DNA of 64,000 nucleotides from Actinomadura parmotrematis (lineage in GTDB: Bacteria; Actinomycetota; Actinomycetes; Streptosporangiales; Streptosporangiaceae): contig NZ_JAIBOA010000005.1 in the NCBI RefSeq assembly GCF_019458805.1, positions 62,001 through 126,000 of the forward strand, read 5' to 3'. Each line of letters opens with the position of its first letter. Position 1 is the first letter of the stretch. The notes beneath the pieces were generated by a model. That model was not told the DNA's origin and ran no database searches. It saw nothing but the letters and a program-made list of their open reading frames with translations. Shown here one piece after another: positions 51,591 through 60,114 of the stretch. The translations under genes were made by a program, and so were the position numbers.

Positions 51591-52741
51591 GGGGCGGCGA
51601 CCTCGATCACCATCGCCGAGCCCATGCCGCCGCCCGCGCACATCGCCGCGACGCCGACGCCGCCGCCGCGCCGCCGCAGCTCGTGCACGAGCGTGACGAG
51701 CATCCGGGCGCCGGTCGCGGCCACCGGGTGGCCGATCGAGCAGCCGCTGCCGTTGACGTTCACCCGCTCGGGGTCCAGGCCGAGCCGGCCGACGGTGGCG
51801 ACGCACATCGAGGCGAACGCCTCGTTGATCTCGAACAGGTCCACGTCGCCGGCGGCGAGCCCGGCGCGGGCGAGCGCCTTCGGGATCGCCTTCACCGGGG
51901 CGAACCCCGTCTCGGCCGGGTCGACGCCGACCGACGCCCACGACCGGACGGTGCCGAGGGCGGCGAGGCCCTCGCGCTCGGCCAGCCGGCCGCTCGCCAC
52001 GGTCAGCACGGCCGCGCCGTCGTTGGCGCCGCAGGAGTTGCCCGCGGTGATGCTGAACCCCTCGATCTCGGGATGCAGCGGCTTGAGCTTGGCGAGCTTC
52101 TCCATGCTGGTGTCGCGGCGCGGGTGCTCGTCCACGGAGAACAGGCCGTGCGGGGTCTTCACCGGGACGATCTCGTCGGTGAAGCGCCCCTCGTCGATGG
52201 CGCGGATCGCGTTGCGGTGGGAGCGGAGCGCCCAGGCGTCCATCTCCTCGCGGGACACGTCCGCGCGGACGGCGGTGTTCCAGCCGATCGCGATGGACAT
52301 GTCGAGGTTCGGCGCGTCGGGTCGGTCGGGATGGGTCGGCGGGTGCCACGGCTCCACCCACTCCCCGTCCACGCGGAACCGCGACCGCGGGGAGGTGGAG
52401 GCGGAGTTGACGCCGCCCGCCACGACGAGCTCGTCCATGCCCGCGCGGATGCTCGCGGCGGCCTCCTGCACGGCGGCGAGGCCCGCCGCGCAGTGCCGGT
52501 TGCAGGCGAGCCCGGCGACGTGGGTGAGGCCGGTCGTGACGGCGGCGTGGCGGGCGAGCACGCCGCCGCCGTAGAGGCCCTCGCCGAGGACCACGTCGTC
52601 GATCAGGGCGGGGTCCAGGCGCTCGGCCGCGGCCGCGACGACGTGGTGGGCGAGGTCGTAGGCGTTGGTGTCGCGCAGCGTCCCCTTGAACGCGGTGCCG
52701 ACGGGCGTGCGCAGGGCCGACAGCAGAACGGCTTCAGGCAT
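51587..52741 (-). CDS. acetyl-CoA acyltransferase (thiolase)
   Basis: 384 residues. Nucleophile C84 in CNRHCAAGLAAV, NEAFASMCVATV, GHPVAATGARML (His) and the C-terminal CAGGGMGSAMVIE (second Cys). All active-site residues of thiolase are present. Degradative FadA-like enzymes cleave 3-ketoacyl-CoA; the family assignment to a particular FadA is not possible. It overlaps the acyl-CoA ligase gene by 8 bp. Confidence 0.92.
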   Translation of the reverse strand: MPEAVLLSALRTPVGTAFKGTLRDTNAYDLAHHVVAAAAERLDPALIDDVVLGEGLYGGGVLARHAAVTTGLTHVAGLACNRHCAAGLAAVQEAAASIRAGMDELVVAGGVNSASTSPRSRFRVDGEWVEPWHPPTHPDRPDAPNLDMSIAIGWNTAVRADVSREEMDAWALRSHRNAIRAIDEGRFTDEIVPVKTPHGLFSVDEHPRRDTSMEKLAKLKPLHPEIEGFSITAGNSCGANDGAAVLTVASGRLAEREGLAALGTVRSWASVGVDPAETGFAPVKAIPKALARAGLAAGDVDLFEINEAFASMCVATVGRLGLDPERVNVNGSGCSIGHPVAATGARMLVTLVHELRRRGGGVGVAAMCAGGGMGSAMVIEVAAP

Positions 52742-54206
52742 GGGCGGACTCCATCTCTGCGAGCAGGACGCGGCGCAGCAGCTTGCCGGTCTCGGTCTTC
52801 GGCAGCGCGTCGCGGAACACGACGGCGTCGGGCGTCTTGGACGAGCGGAGCCGCTCGCGCGCCCACGCCCGGATCTCCTCGGGGTCGCCCCGGCCGACCA
52901 GGACCGCGACGATCCGCTGCCCCCACTCGGGATCGGGGACGCCGATGACGGCGGCCTCGGTGACGCCGGGGTGGTCGAGCAGGACGTCCTCGATCTCGGC
53001 GGGCGCGATGTTCTCGCCGCCGCGGATGATGGTGTCGTCGGCGCGGCCCTCGATGAACAGGTAGCCGCCGGCGTCGAGGCGCCCCCGGTCGCGGGTGGCG
53101 AACCAGCCGCCGGCGTCGAGGACGGTGCGCTCCCCGTACTCGCCGGAGATCTGGTCGCCGCGCACCCACACCAGGCCCGTCTCGCCGGCGGGCACCAGCT
53201 CGCCCTTCTCCGTGCGGATCTGGAACTCCACGCCCGGCAGCGCCCGCCCCACCGACCCGAGCCGTGCCCGCACCTGCGGATCGTCGGAGGCGAGGGCCTT
53301 GCGGTGGTCGTTCGGGCCGAGGACGGCCACCGAGGACGCGGTCTCGGTGAGCCCGTAGGCGTTGACGAAGCCGGTGCCGGGGAAGACGCGCAGCGCCTTC
53401 TCCAGGACGGGCCGGGGCGTGCGCGCGCCGCCGTAGGCGAGGGTGGCCAGGGTCGGGGTGCGGGCGTCGTCGCCGTCCACGGCCGCCACGATGCGCGCCA
53501 GCATCGTCGGGACCAGCAGCGCGTGGGTGATGCCCTCGCGCCGGACGGTCTCCAGCCAGCCCGCGGCGTCGAAGGACTCCATGTAGACCACGCGGCGGCC
53601 GGTGTAGATGTTCGTCAGCAGGTTGGCCAGACCGGCGATGTGGTACGGCGGGACCGCCACCAGAGCGGCGTCGGTCTCGGCGGCCGACGCGAACTCCAGC
53701 GTGTTCAGCACGTAAGCCAGCAGGTGACGGTGACGCAGCACGGCCGACTTCGGCGCGGCCGTCGTTCCGCTGGTGTAGAGGAGCACCGCGACGTCGTCGG
53801 GATCGGGAGGCGGCGGCAGCTCGCCCGCAACGGACACGTCCCCGGACGCGCCCGCCCCCGCCGCACTCGCCGCGTCGTCCGGCGGATCCAGCAGGGCGTC
53901 CAGGTCGCCGGGATCGAGGACGAGCGCGCCGGGGTGGCGGGCCTTCAGCTCGGTCAGCTGCCGCTCGCCGAGCCGGTAGTTGAGCGGGACGAAGGGCACG
54001 CCCGCGATGGCCGCGCCGAACAGCGCCACCGGGTAGGCGAGGTGGTTGGCCCCCGTGTACAGCACGGCCGGGCGGCCTCGGAAGCGCAGCGCCGCGGCAC
54101 CGGCCAGTTCCAGGAGCCGCGCGGCCGTCAGGGACCGGCCGCCCGACGTCACCGCCGTCCGGTCGCCGGCCGAGACCGCCATCTCAAGGATCATGGTGAT
54201 AGTCAT
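52734..54206 (-). CDS. AMP-dependent acyl-CoA ligase
   Basis: 490 residues from ATG 54206 (an ATG at 54194 is also possible). P-loop YTSGTTAAPKSAVLRH, YGLTETASSVAVLG, FATRDRGRLDAGGYLF (hinge Asp/Arg region) and the catalytic Lys in PKTETGKLLRRVLL. It activates a carboxylic acid with ATP and CoA. The operator at 54207 abuts the start, so the transcript is probably leaderless or nearly so. First gene of the ligase-thiolase-MeaB operon. Confidence 0.9.
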   Translation of the reverse strand: MTITMILEMAVSAGDRTAVTSGGRSLTAARLLELAGAAALRFRGRPAVLYTGANHLAYPVALFGAAIAGVPFVPLNYRLGERQLTELKARHPGALVLDPGDLDALLDPPDDAASAAGAGASGDVSVAGELPPPPDPDDVAVLLYTSGTTAAPKSAVLRHRHLLAYVLNTLEFASAAETDAALVAVPPYHIAGLANLLTNIYTGRRVVYMESFDAAGWLETVRREGITHALLVPTMLARIVAAVDGDDARTPTLATLAYGGARTPRPVLEKALRVFPGTGFVNAYGLTETASSVAVLGPNDHRKALASDDPQVRARLGSVGRALPGVEFQIRTEKGELVPAGETGLVWVRGDQISGEYGERTVLDAGGWFATRDRGRLDAGGYLFIEGRADDTIIRGGENIAPAEIEDVLLDHPGVTEAAVIGVPDPEWGQRIVAVLVGRGDPEEIRAWARERLRSSKTPDAVVFRDALPKTETGKLLRRVLLAEMESAHA

Positions 54207-54221
54207 GAGAATGCTATTCTC
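54207..54221. promoter_or_regulatory. GAGAAT-N3-ATTCTC operator (ligase / SDR divergent promoters)
   Basis: GAGAATGCTATTCTC between the acyl-CoA ligase (reverse) and SDR (forward, 54260) starts. It touches the ligase start codon and overlaps the likely core promoters of both genes. Confidence 0.78.
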
Positions 54222-54259
54222 ATTCAAGTAGATTGTTGTTCGCAAGAGAGGACAATCAC

Positions 54260-55021
54260 ATGCAGATCAGTGGCGGCTCCGCGCTCGTCGTCGGCGGTGC
54301 GGGCGGGCTGGGCGAGGCCACCGTCCGCCGGCTGCACGAGGCCGGCGCCCGGGTGGTCGTGGCCGATCTCGCCGACGACAAGGGCAAGGCCCTCGAGGAC
54401 GAGCTCGGCGTCCGCTACGTCCGCACCGACGCGACCGACGAGGCGTCGGTGCGCGCGGCGATCGGCGAGGCGCTCGCGGCCGGGCCGCTGCGGGTCTCGG
54501 TGGACGTGCACGGCGGCCCCGCGACCGGCGGCCGCCTGGTCGGCCGCGACGGCGAGCCGCTCGACCTGGACGGGTTCCGCCGGACCCTGGAGGTCTACCT
54601 CGTCGGGGTCTTCAACGTCATGCGCCTCGCCGCGGCCGCCATGGCCGGCCAGGAGCCGTCCGGCGAGAGCCGTGGCGTCATCGTCAACACCGCCTCCATC
54701 GCCGCCTACGAGGGCCAGATCGGCCAGCTGCCCTACGCCGCCGCCAAGGGCGGGGTCGCCGCGATGACGCTGGTCGCCGCCCGCGACCTGTCGCCGAGCG
54801 GCGTCCGCGTCGTCACGATCGCGCCCGGCACCTTCCTCACCCCCGCCTACGGCAAGGCGGGCGACCAGCTGGAGGGCTATTGGGGCCCTCAGGTGCCGCA
54901 CCCGAAGCGGATGGGGCGCTCGCCCGAGTACGCCGCGCTGGTCCAGCACATCTGCGAGAACGACTATCTCAACGGCGAGGTGATCCGGCTCGACGGCGCC
55001 CTGCGCTTCCCGCCGAAGTGA
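54260..55021 (+). CDS. short-chain dehydrogenase/reductase (3-hydroxyacyl-CoA dehydrogenase type 2-like)
   Basis: 253 residues from ATG 54260 (AGAGGA upstream). Cofactor motif VVGGAGGLGEATV, followed by VVADLADD, whose Asp favours NAD. Catalytic Ser in NTASIAAYEGQIGQ and YAAAK. The N-A-A-G motif is altered to HGGPAT. The overall form resembles HSD10/FabG-like 3-hydroxyacyl-CoA dehydrogenases. First gene of a forward operon to 57366. Confidence 0.9.
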   Translation: MQISGGSALVVGGAGGLGEATVRRLHEAGARVVVADLADDKGKALEDELGVRYVRTDATDEASVRAAIGEALAAGPLRVSVDVHGGPATGGRLVGRDGEPLDLDGFRRTLEVYLVGVFNVMRLAAAAMAGQEPSGESRGVIVNTASIAAYEGQIGQLPYAAAKGGVAAMTLVAARDLSPSGVRVVTIAPGTFLTPAYGKAGDQLEGYWGPQVPHPKRMGRSPEYAALVQHICENDYLNGEVIRLDGALRFPPK

Positions 55022-55764
55022 CGCGGCCCGCCGAGATGGCCCGGCCCGCAGGGACGCCCCGGCCGGTACCGGTCACCGCGCAGTGGACCGCCCTCTGGCT
55101 GGCCGGGGTCTTCGGGCTCGTGCTGCTCGGCGCCTTCGTGGCGTTCCCCGGCTTCCTGCCGCCCATGTCGCCCCGGATGAGCGCCGCGCAGGTGGCGGCG
55201 TTCTACCGGGACGACACCGCGATGATCCGGTTCAGCATGATCCTGTTCGACATCTGCGGCGTCATGCTCGTCCCCTTCGCGATGGTGATCGCGGTGCAGA
55301 TGAAGCGGATGGCGACGCCGACGACGGTGCTCGCCTACTGCTACCTGAGCGCGGCGGCGTCCGGCGCGACGCTGTTCGCGCTCGCCGACCTGCTGTGGCT
55401 CGCCGCCGCGTTCCGGCCCGCGCGCGACCCGCAACTGATCCTGCTGGTGAACGACCTGGCCTGGATGGTCTTCACCGCCCCGGTCGGCACGGTCGTCGTG
55501 CAGAACCTCTGCCTGGCGCTCGCCGTCCGCCTCGACGCCGGCCCGCGGCCGGTGTTCCCTCGCTGGGTCGCGCCGTTCAGCGTCGTCACCGGGCTGGCGA
55601 TGGTCCCGGCGGCGGGCGGCGCGGTCGTCACGTCGGGGCCGCTGGCCTGGGACGGCGCCGTCTCGTTCTGGCTGCGGATCGCCGCCTACGGCGTGTTCTT
55701 CGCCGGGATGTTCTGCGTGCTGCCGGGGGCGATCCGGCGGCAGGCCGCGGAGGAGGCCGCGTGA
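55018..55764 (+). CDS. multi-pass membrane protein, paralogue A
   Basis: 248 residues with about six membrane helices, GTG start overlapping the SDR stop. Shared features with the next gene: AAFYRDDTAMIRF, VQMKRMATPTTVLAYCYL, FRPARDP and GPLAWDGAVSFW. The family is unknown to me. A role at the membrane linked to the SDR and oxidase-like subunits downstream is likely from co-translation only. Confidence 0.7.
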   Translation: MTRPAEMARPAGTPRPVPVTAQWTALWLAGVFGLVLLGAFVAFPGFLPPMSPRMSAAQVAAFYRDDTAMIRFSMILFDICGVMLVPFAMVIAVQMKRMATPTTVLAYCYLSAAASGATLFALADLLWLAAAFRPARDPQLILLVNDLAWMVFTAPVGTVVVQNLCLALAVRLDAGPRPVFPRWVAPFSVVTGLAMVPAAGGAVVTSGPLAWDGAVSFWLRIAAYGVFFAGMFCVLPGAIRRQAAEEAA

Positions 55765-56516
55765 GCGGCGCGGCGGCCGCCCGCACCGCCGCGGACGCGT
55801 CCGGCGGGCGCCGGCGGGGCGGCGCGGTCGACCTGTGGATCTGCTGGTGGGTGCTGCCGGTCTTCTACGTCCTGTTCGGCTTGATCTTCGTGCTTCTCGC
55901 GCGGGTGATCCCGCCGCCTCGGCCGGACCGCTCCCCCGAGGAGGTCGCGGCGTTCTTCCACGACCACGCCGCGACGATCCGGATCGGGTTCGCGGCGCTG
56001 ATGGTCGTCATCGGCTTCACCGGCGTCGCCAACGGCCTGGTCGCGCACCAGATGAAGCGGATGGCGGTGAGCCCGGTGTTCGCCTACGCCTACATCGCCG
56101 CGCTCGCCGTCGGCGCGCTGCCGGGCTGCCTCATGGCGGCGTTCTGCTTCCTCGCCGCGGTGTTCCGGCCGGGCCGCGACCCGCACGTCCTCGCCCTGCT
56201 CTACGACATCGGGCTGCTCACCTTCGTCGGGTCGCTCGGCTGCTTCACGACCCAGTACCTGGTGCTCGCGCTGGCGATCCTGCTGGACCGCCGCCGGATC
56301 TTCCCGACGTGGATGGCCTACGTCTGCGTCTGGCAGATCGTCACCGAGCTGCTCGCCGCGCCGGTCTTCGTGTTCAAGGACGGGCCGCTCGCCTGGGACG
56401 GCTCCATCAGCTTCTACATGGGCACGGTCATCTTCGGGATCTACGAGGTGTGCATCATCGTCCTGCTGTTCAAGGCGGTCCGGGACCAGCCGCCCGGCGA
56501 GCCGGTCCAGGACTGA
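55761..56516 (+). CDS. multi-pass membrane protein, paralogue B
   Basis: 251 residues, about six helices, GTG start in a GTGA overlap, GGAGG upstream. It parallels paralogue A segment by segment: AAFFHDHAATIRI, HQMKRMAVSPVFAYAYI, FRPGRDPHVL, GPLAWDGSISFYMG. The conserved QMKRMA and GPLAWDG motifs suggest functional sites. A tandem duplication that probably forms a heteromer. Confidence 0.7.
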   Translation: MSGAAAARTAADASGGRRRGGAVDLWICWWVLPVFYVLFGLIFVLLARVIPPPRPDRSPEEVAAFFHDHAATIRIGFAALMVVIGFTGVANGLVAHQMKRMAVSPVFAYAYIAALAVGALPGCLMAAFCFLAAVFRPGRDPHVLALLYDIGLLTFVGSLGCFTTQYLVLALAILLDRRRIFPTWMAYVCVWQIVTELLAAPVFVFKDGPLAWDGSISFYMGTVIFGIYEVCIIVLLFKAVRDQPPGEPVQD

Positions 56517-56532
56517 AAGGGGGCCGGGGACG

Positions 56533-57102
56533 GTGACCGCCGAGCGCGAGACGGCCGCGCGCCTGCCGGGGGACCCGGGGATGTGGGTGTTCGTCCTCGG
56601 GGACCTGGCCTTCTTCTCCGCCTACTTCGTCATCTTCATGGTCCACCGCGGCCGGGAGCCGGAGCTGTTCGCCGCCGCGCAGCGCCACCTCAGCCCGGCG
56701 GTGGCCGTCGCCACCACGCTGCTGCTGCTCACCGGGTCGTGGCTCATCGCCCTCGCCGTCCAGGCGTCGCGGGCGGGCGAGCACCGCCGCGCCCTGCGGC
56801 TCACCGCCGGCACCCTGCTCACCGGCGTGCTGTTCATGCTGGTCAAAGCGGGCGAGTGGGCGTGGGAGGCGAGCCACGGGCGGACGTTCGCGAGCGGCGA
56901 CTTCTTCATGTTCTATTACCTGCTGACCGGCGTGCACCTGTTCCACATGCTGCTCGGCCTCGTCGTCCTCGGGGTCGTGCTGCGCGAGCTCCGCGCCCCC
57001 GGCCTCCGCAGGACGGCGGTGGTCGAGACGGGCGCCACCTACTGGCACATGGTCGACCTGCTGTGGATCGTCATCTTCGTGCTGGTCTACCTGATGAGGT
57101 GA
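56533..57102 (+). CDS. cytochrome c oxidase subunit III-like protein (NorE type)
   Basis: 189 residues, five helices: PGMWVFVLGDLAFFSAYFVIFM, then FFMFYYLLTGVHLFHMLLGLVVLG and TYWHMVDLLWIVIFVLVYL. The GVHLFHMLLG and YWHMVDLLW blocks are diagnostic of the COX3/NorE family. No catalytic subunit I or II is nearby. NorE proteins accompany nitric-oxide reductases or act alone; here it is paired with a COX4-like gene, 3 bp downstream. Confidence 0.88.
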   Translation: MTAERETAARLPGDPGMWVFVLGDLAFFSAYFVIFMVHRGREPELFAAAQRHLSPAVAVATTLLLLTGSWLIALAVQASRAGEHRRALRLTAGTLLTGVLFMLVKAGEWAWEASHGRTFASGDFFMFYYLLTGVHLFHMLLGLVVLGVVLRELRAPGLRRTAVVETGATYWHMVDLLWIVIFVLVYLMR

Positions 57103-57105
57103 GCG

Positions 57106-57366
57106 GTGAACGGAACGCCGGGCGCCCGGACGACCCGCGTGTGGGCCGCCCTCTGCGCCGTCACGGTGCTGTCCTGGCGGCTCGGCACCGAACGGACCGC
57201 CGGCGCGGCGGTCACCGTCGCCGTGCTGGCGATCGCCCTGGTCAAGGCGCGGTTCGTCGTCCGCTGCTTCATGGAGGTCCAGGACGCGCCGGCCTGGCTC
57301 CGCCGCCTCACCGACGTCTGGCTCGCCGCGCTCTGGACCGCGCTCGTCGTCCTCTACCTGGTCTGA
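57106..57366 (+). CDS. cytochrome c oxidase subunit IV-like protein (NorF/COX4_pro type)
   Basis: 86 residues with three short hydrophobic helices; VKARFVVRCFMEVQDAPAWLRRLTDVW is typical of the prokaryotic COX4 family (K-x-R-F...F-M-E). It ends 1 bp before the convergent enoyl-CoA hydratase stop. Confidence 0.8.
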   Translation: MNGTPGARTTRVWAALCAVTVLSWRLGTERTAGAAVTVAVLAIALVKARFVVRCFMEVQDAPAWLRRLTDVWLAALWTALVVLYLV

Positions 57367-57367
57367 C

Positions 57368-58144
57368 TCAGAACTTCCCGGCGTTGAGCTTGGCGATGGT
57401 GGTGCGGAAGTCCTCGGTCTGGAACGTCTGGTCCTCGGCGGTGATGGCGAAGTCGAGCGTGGCGAGGACGGCGCGCTCCAGGTGCAGGTTCAGCAGCCGC
57501 TTGGTGCTCTCGACGGCCTGCCGGGGCAGCTCGGCGATGCGCCCGGCGCAGGCGAGCGCCTCGGCGAGCGGGTCGGCGACGACGTGGTTGGCGAGGCCCA
57601 TGGCGACGGCCCGCTCGGCGGTGATGCGCGCGCCGGTGAGCGCGTACTCCTTGGCGAGCAGCAGGCTGGTGTGCAGCGGCCAGGTGAGCGGGCCGCCGTC
57701 GGCGGCGACGAGCCCGACGCGGACGTGCGGGTCGGCGAGGTAGGCGTCCTCGGCCATGTAGACGATGTCGCTGAGTGCGACCAGCGAGCAGCCGAGCCCG
57801 ACGGCGGGCCCGTTCACCGCGGCGACGACCGGGACGCGGCAGCGCGCCATGCCGAGCACCAGGTCGCGGCCGTGCGCGATGGTGCGGGCGCGCAGCGCGT
57901 CGTCGCGGCTCAGCTCTTCGAGGTAGGCGAAGTCGCCGCCCGCCGAGAACGCCTTTCCGCCGCCGGTGAGGACGGCCGCCCGCGCGTCGCGGTCCTCGGC
58001 GAGCTGCGGCCAGAGGCGGGCGAGGCCGGTGTGCAGGGCGTCGTTGACGGCGTTGAGGGCCGCCGGCCGGTTCAGGGTGATGATCCGCAGCGGGCCGTCG
58101 GCCCGGACGTCGATCTCCTCCGGCACGTCGTACACGTCGGCCAT
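57368..58144 (-). CDS. enoyl-CoA hydratase family protein
   Basis: 258 residues. GGGKAFSAGGDFAYLEEL and NGPAVGLGCSLVALSDIVYMAEDA form the oxyanion hole; LTGARITAERAVAMGLANHVV follows. DPHVRVGLVAADGG replaces the usual Glu-containing segment, so the reaction is uncertain. Last gene of a reverse operon (57368-63542). Confidence 0.9.
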   Translation of the reverse strand: MADVYDVPEEIDVRADGPLRIITLNRPAALNAVNDALHTGLARLWPQLAEDRDARAAVLTGGGKAFSAGGDFAYLEELSRDDALRARTIAHGRDLVLGMARCRVPVVAAVNGPAVGLGCSLVALSDIVYMAEDAYLADPHVRVGLVAADGGPLTWPLHTSLLLAKEYALTGARITAERAVAMGLANHVVADPLAEALACAGRIAELPRQAVESTKRLLNLHLERAVLATLDFAITAEDQTFQTEDFRTTIAKLNAGKF

Positions 58145-58145
58145 G

Positions 58146-59234
58146 TCAGGCTCCCAATCCGAGGATGCGCGCGGCGATGATGTTCTTCTGGATCTGCGAG
58201 GTCCCGCCCATGACGCTCTGGGCCCGGCTGTAGAGGTAGGTGGCGAGCAGGTCGGGGTCGGCGGCGCCGCCCACGGCGAGCGCGGCGTGCCCGACGGCCT
58301 GCTCGGCCCAGGTCATCAGCAGCTTGTCCAGCGACCCGTCGGGGCCGTGGACGACGCCGTCGAGCTGCTCGGACAGCCGCCGCCGCACGTGCAGGCGGAG
58401 CATCTCGGTCTGCACGGCCGCCCAGGCGAGCTCGCGCGGCGGCGCGTCGCCGGTCCGCGCGGCGAGCTCGCGGACGACCTTGCCGTAGCGGGCCGCGTAG
58501 CCGAGCGTGGACGGCTCGCGCTCGTGCCCGACGACGGTCATCGCGAGCGCCCAGCCCTCGCCGGGCGCGCCGACCATCCGGTCGGCGGGGACGCGGGCCC
58601 CGTCGAACAGCACCTGGCCGAACTCGGTGGTCACCCCGTTGATCATGCGGAGCGGGCGCTGCTCGACGCCGGGCTGGTCCATCGCGATGACGAAGGCGGA
58701 GATGCCTTTGTGGCGGGGCGCGTCCGGGTCGGTGCGGGCGAGCAGCAGGCAGTGGTCGGCGACGTCGGAGTAGCTCGTCCAGATCTTGTGGCCGTGCACG
58801 ACGTAGGCGTCGCCGTCGCGGGCGGCGGTGGTGGTGAGGGAGGCGAGGTCGGAGCCCGCGCCGGGCTCGCTGAAGCCCTGGCACCAGCGCTCGGTCCCGG
58901 CGATCATCCCGGGGAGAAAGCGGCGCCGCAGCTCCGCCGAGCCGTGCCGGCCGAGCCCCTGCACGAGGTAGCCGAGGCTCGGGCGGGGCGGCGCGCCCGC
59001 GCGGGCCAGCTCCTCGTCGAGGATGACGTCGTAGACGGGCGGCAGCTCCTGGCCGCCGTGCTCGCGCGGCCAGGACAGGCCGAAGAACCCGGCCCCGTAG
59101 AGGGCGCGGTGCCAGTCGCCCTGGCGGGTCCAGTAGTCGTCGCCCGAGGTGGGGAAGTCCGCGGCGCGCTCGGCGAGCCAGGCGCGCAGCCGCTCGCGGA
59201 AGGCGGCCTCGGCGGGCGCGTCACGATAGTCCAA
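58146..59234 (-). CDS. acyl-CoA dehydrogenase (pair 3, larger subunit)
   Basis: 362 residues: CQGFSEPGAGSDLASLTTTA, VHGHKIWTSYSDVADHCLL, LFDGARVPADRMVGAPGEGW and VMGGTSQIQKNIIAARILGL. Complete FadE domain order. Its start overlaps the partner gene's stop by 14 bp. Confidence 0.92.
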   Translation of the reverse strand: MDYRDAPAEAAFRERLRAWLAERAADFPTSGDDYWTRQGDWHRALYGAGFFGLSWPREHGGQELPPVYDVILDEELARAGAPPRPSLGYLVQGLGRHGSAELRRRFLPGMIAGTERWCQGFSEPGAGSDLASLTTTAARDGDAYVVHGHKIWTSYSDVADHCLLLARTDPDAPRHKGISAFVIAMDQPGVEQRPLRMINGVTTEFGQVLFDGARVPADRMVGAPGEGWALAMTVVGHEREPSTLGYAARYGKVVRELAARTGDAPPRELAWAAVQTEMLRLHVRRRLSEQLDGVVHGPDGSLDKLLMTWAEQAVGHAALAVGGAADPDLLATYLYSRAQSVMGGTSQIQKNIIAARILGLGA

Positions 59235-60114
59235 GGTCGATCTCCTCCAGGCGGACCGGGAACAGGTGGGCGGAGGCGAGCGCCCGCCGCAGGAACACGT
59301 GGGCCAGGCAGTCCCAGGTGTTGCCGATGCCGCCGTGCACCTGCACCGCCGTCTCGCAGACGGTCCGGGCGGCGTCCGCGCAGTAGACCTTGGCGATGCG
59401 AGCGGCCCGCAGGGCGTCGGCGGCGGGCAGCTCGTCCACCGCCCACGCCGCGTGCCGCAGCACGCTCACCGAGCCCTCGATGAGCGCGAGGCCCTCGGCC
59501 AGCGGGTGCGCGACGGCCTGGTTCGCGCCGATCGCCCGCCCGTACTGCTCGCGGACCTTGGCGTAATCGCAGGCCAGCGCGTGCGCGCCGCGCGCCGCGC
59601 CGACCAGGTCGGCGCAGGTGACGACGATCGCCAGCGCGGGCCAGCGGGCGGCGTGCTCGGGCGGCGGCTCGGCGACGGCGCGCAGCGGGCCGGTGATCGC
59701 GGCGTTCACCCGGGTCAGGTCGGCGCCGGGGACGGGCGCGCCGACGTCGCCCGCGCGGACCTCGGCACCGTCCAAGACCACGGCCTCGGTGCAGCCTTTG
59801 GCGTCGACGGCCGTGCCGCCGGCGGCGATCGTGGTGCCCGGCGCGCCGGGGCGCAGGTCGTCGGCGAGGGACGGGCCGAGGAACGGCGCGTCGACGAGGC
59901 CGCGGCCGAACTCCTCGGCGACGAGCGCGACCTCGACGCCGGACGCGCCGTCCGAGCGGAGCGTACGCCAGCCGGTCGCCGCGACGGCCTTCTCCAGGCG
60001 GGCGGCGCGTTCGGCGTCGGCCAGGTCGAGGACCGACTTCGGGCCGAGGTCGGCGGCGAGCCGCGCCGCGGCGTCGCGCAGCTCGCGCTGCTCAGCGGTC
60101 AACCGGGCGTCCAT
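59221..60114 (-). CDS. acyl-CoA dehydrogenase-like partner subunit (pair 3)
   Basis: 297 residues, shorter than a full dehydrogenase. The N-terminus is MDARLTAEQRELRDAAARLA; the C-terminal bundle has VREQYGRAIGANQAVAHPLAEGLA and VQVHGGIGNTWDCLAHVFLRRA. It probably forms an alpha2beta2 enzyme with the previous gene. The overlap with the ligase 3' end is 23 bp. Confidence 0.9.
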   Translation of the reverse strand: MDARLTAEQRELRDAAARLAADLGPKSVLDLADAERAARLEKAVAATGWRTLRSDGASGVEVALVAEEFGRGLVDAPFLGPSLADDLRPGAPGTTIAAGGTAVDAKGCTEAVVLDGAEVRAGDVGAPVPGADLTRVNAAITGPLRAVAEPPPEHAARWPALAIVVTCADLVGAARGAHALACDYAKVREQYGRAIGANQAVAHPLAEGLALIEGSVSVLRHAAWAVDELPAADALRAARIAKVYCADAARTVCETAVQVHGGIGNTWDCLAHVFLRRALASAHLFPVRLEEIDLGLS

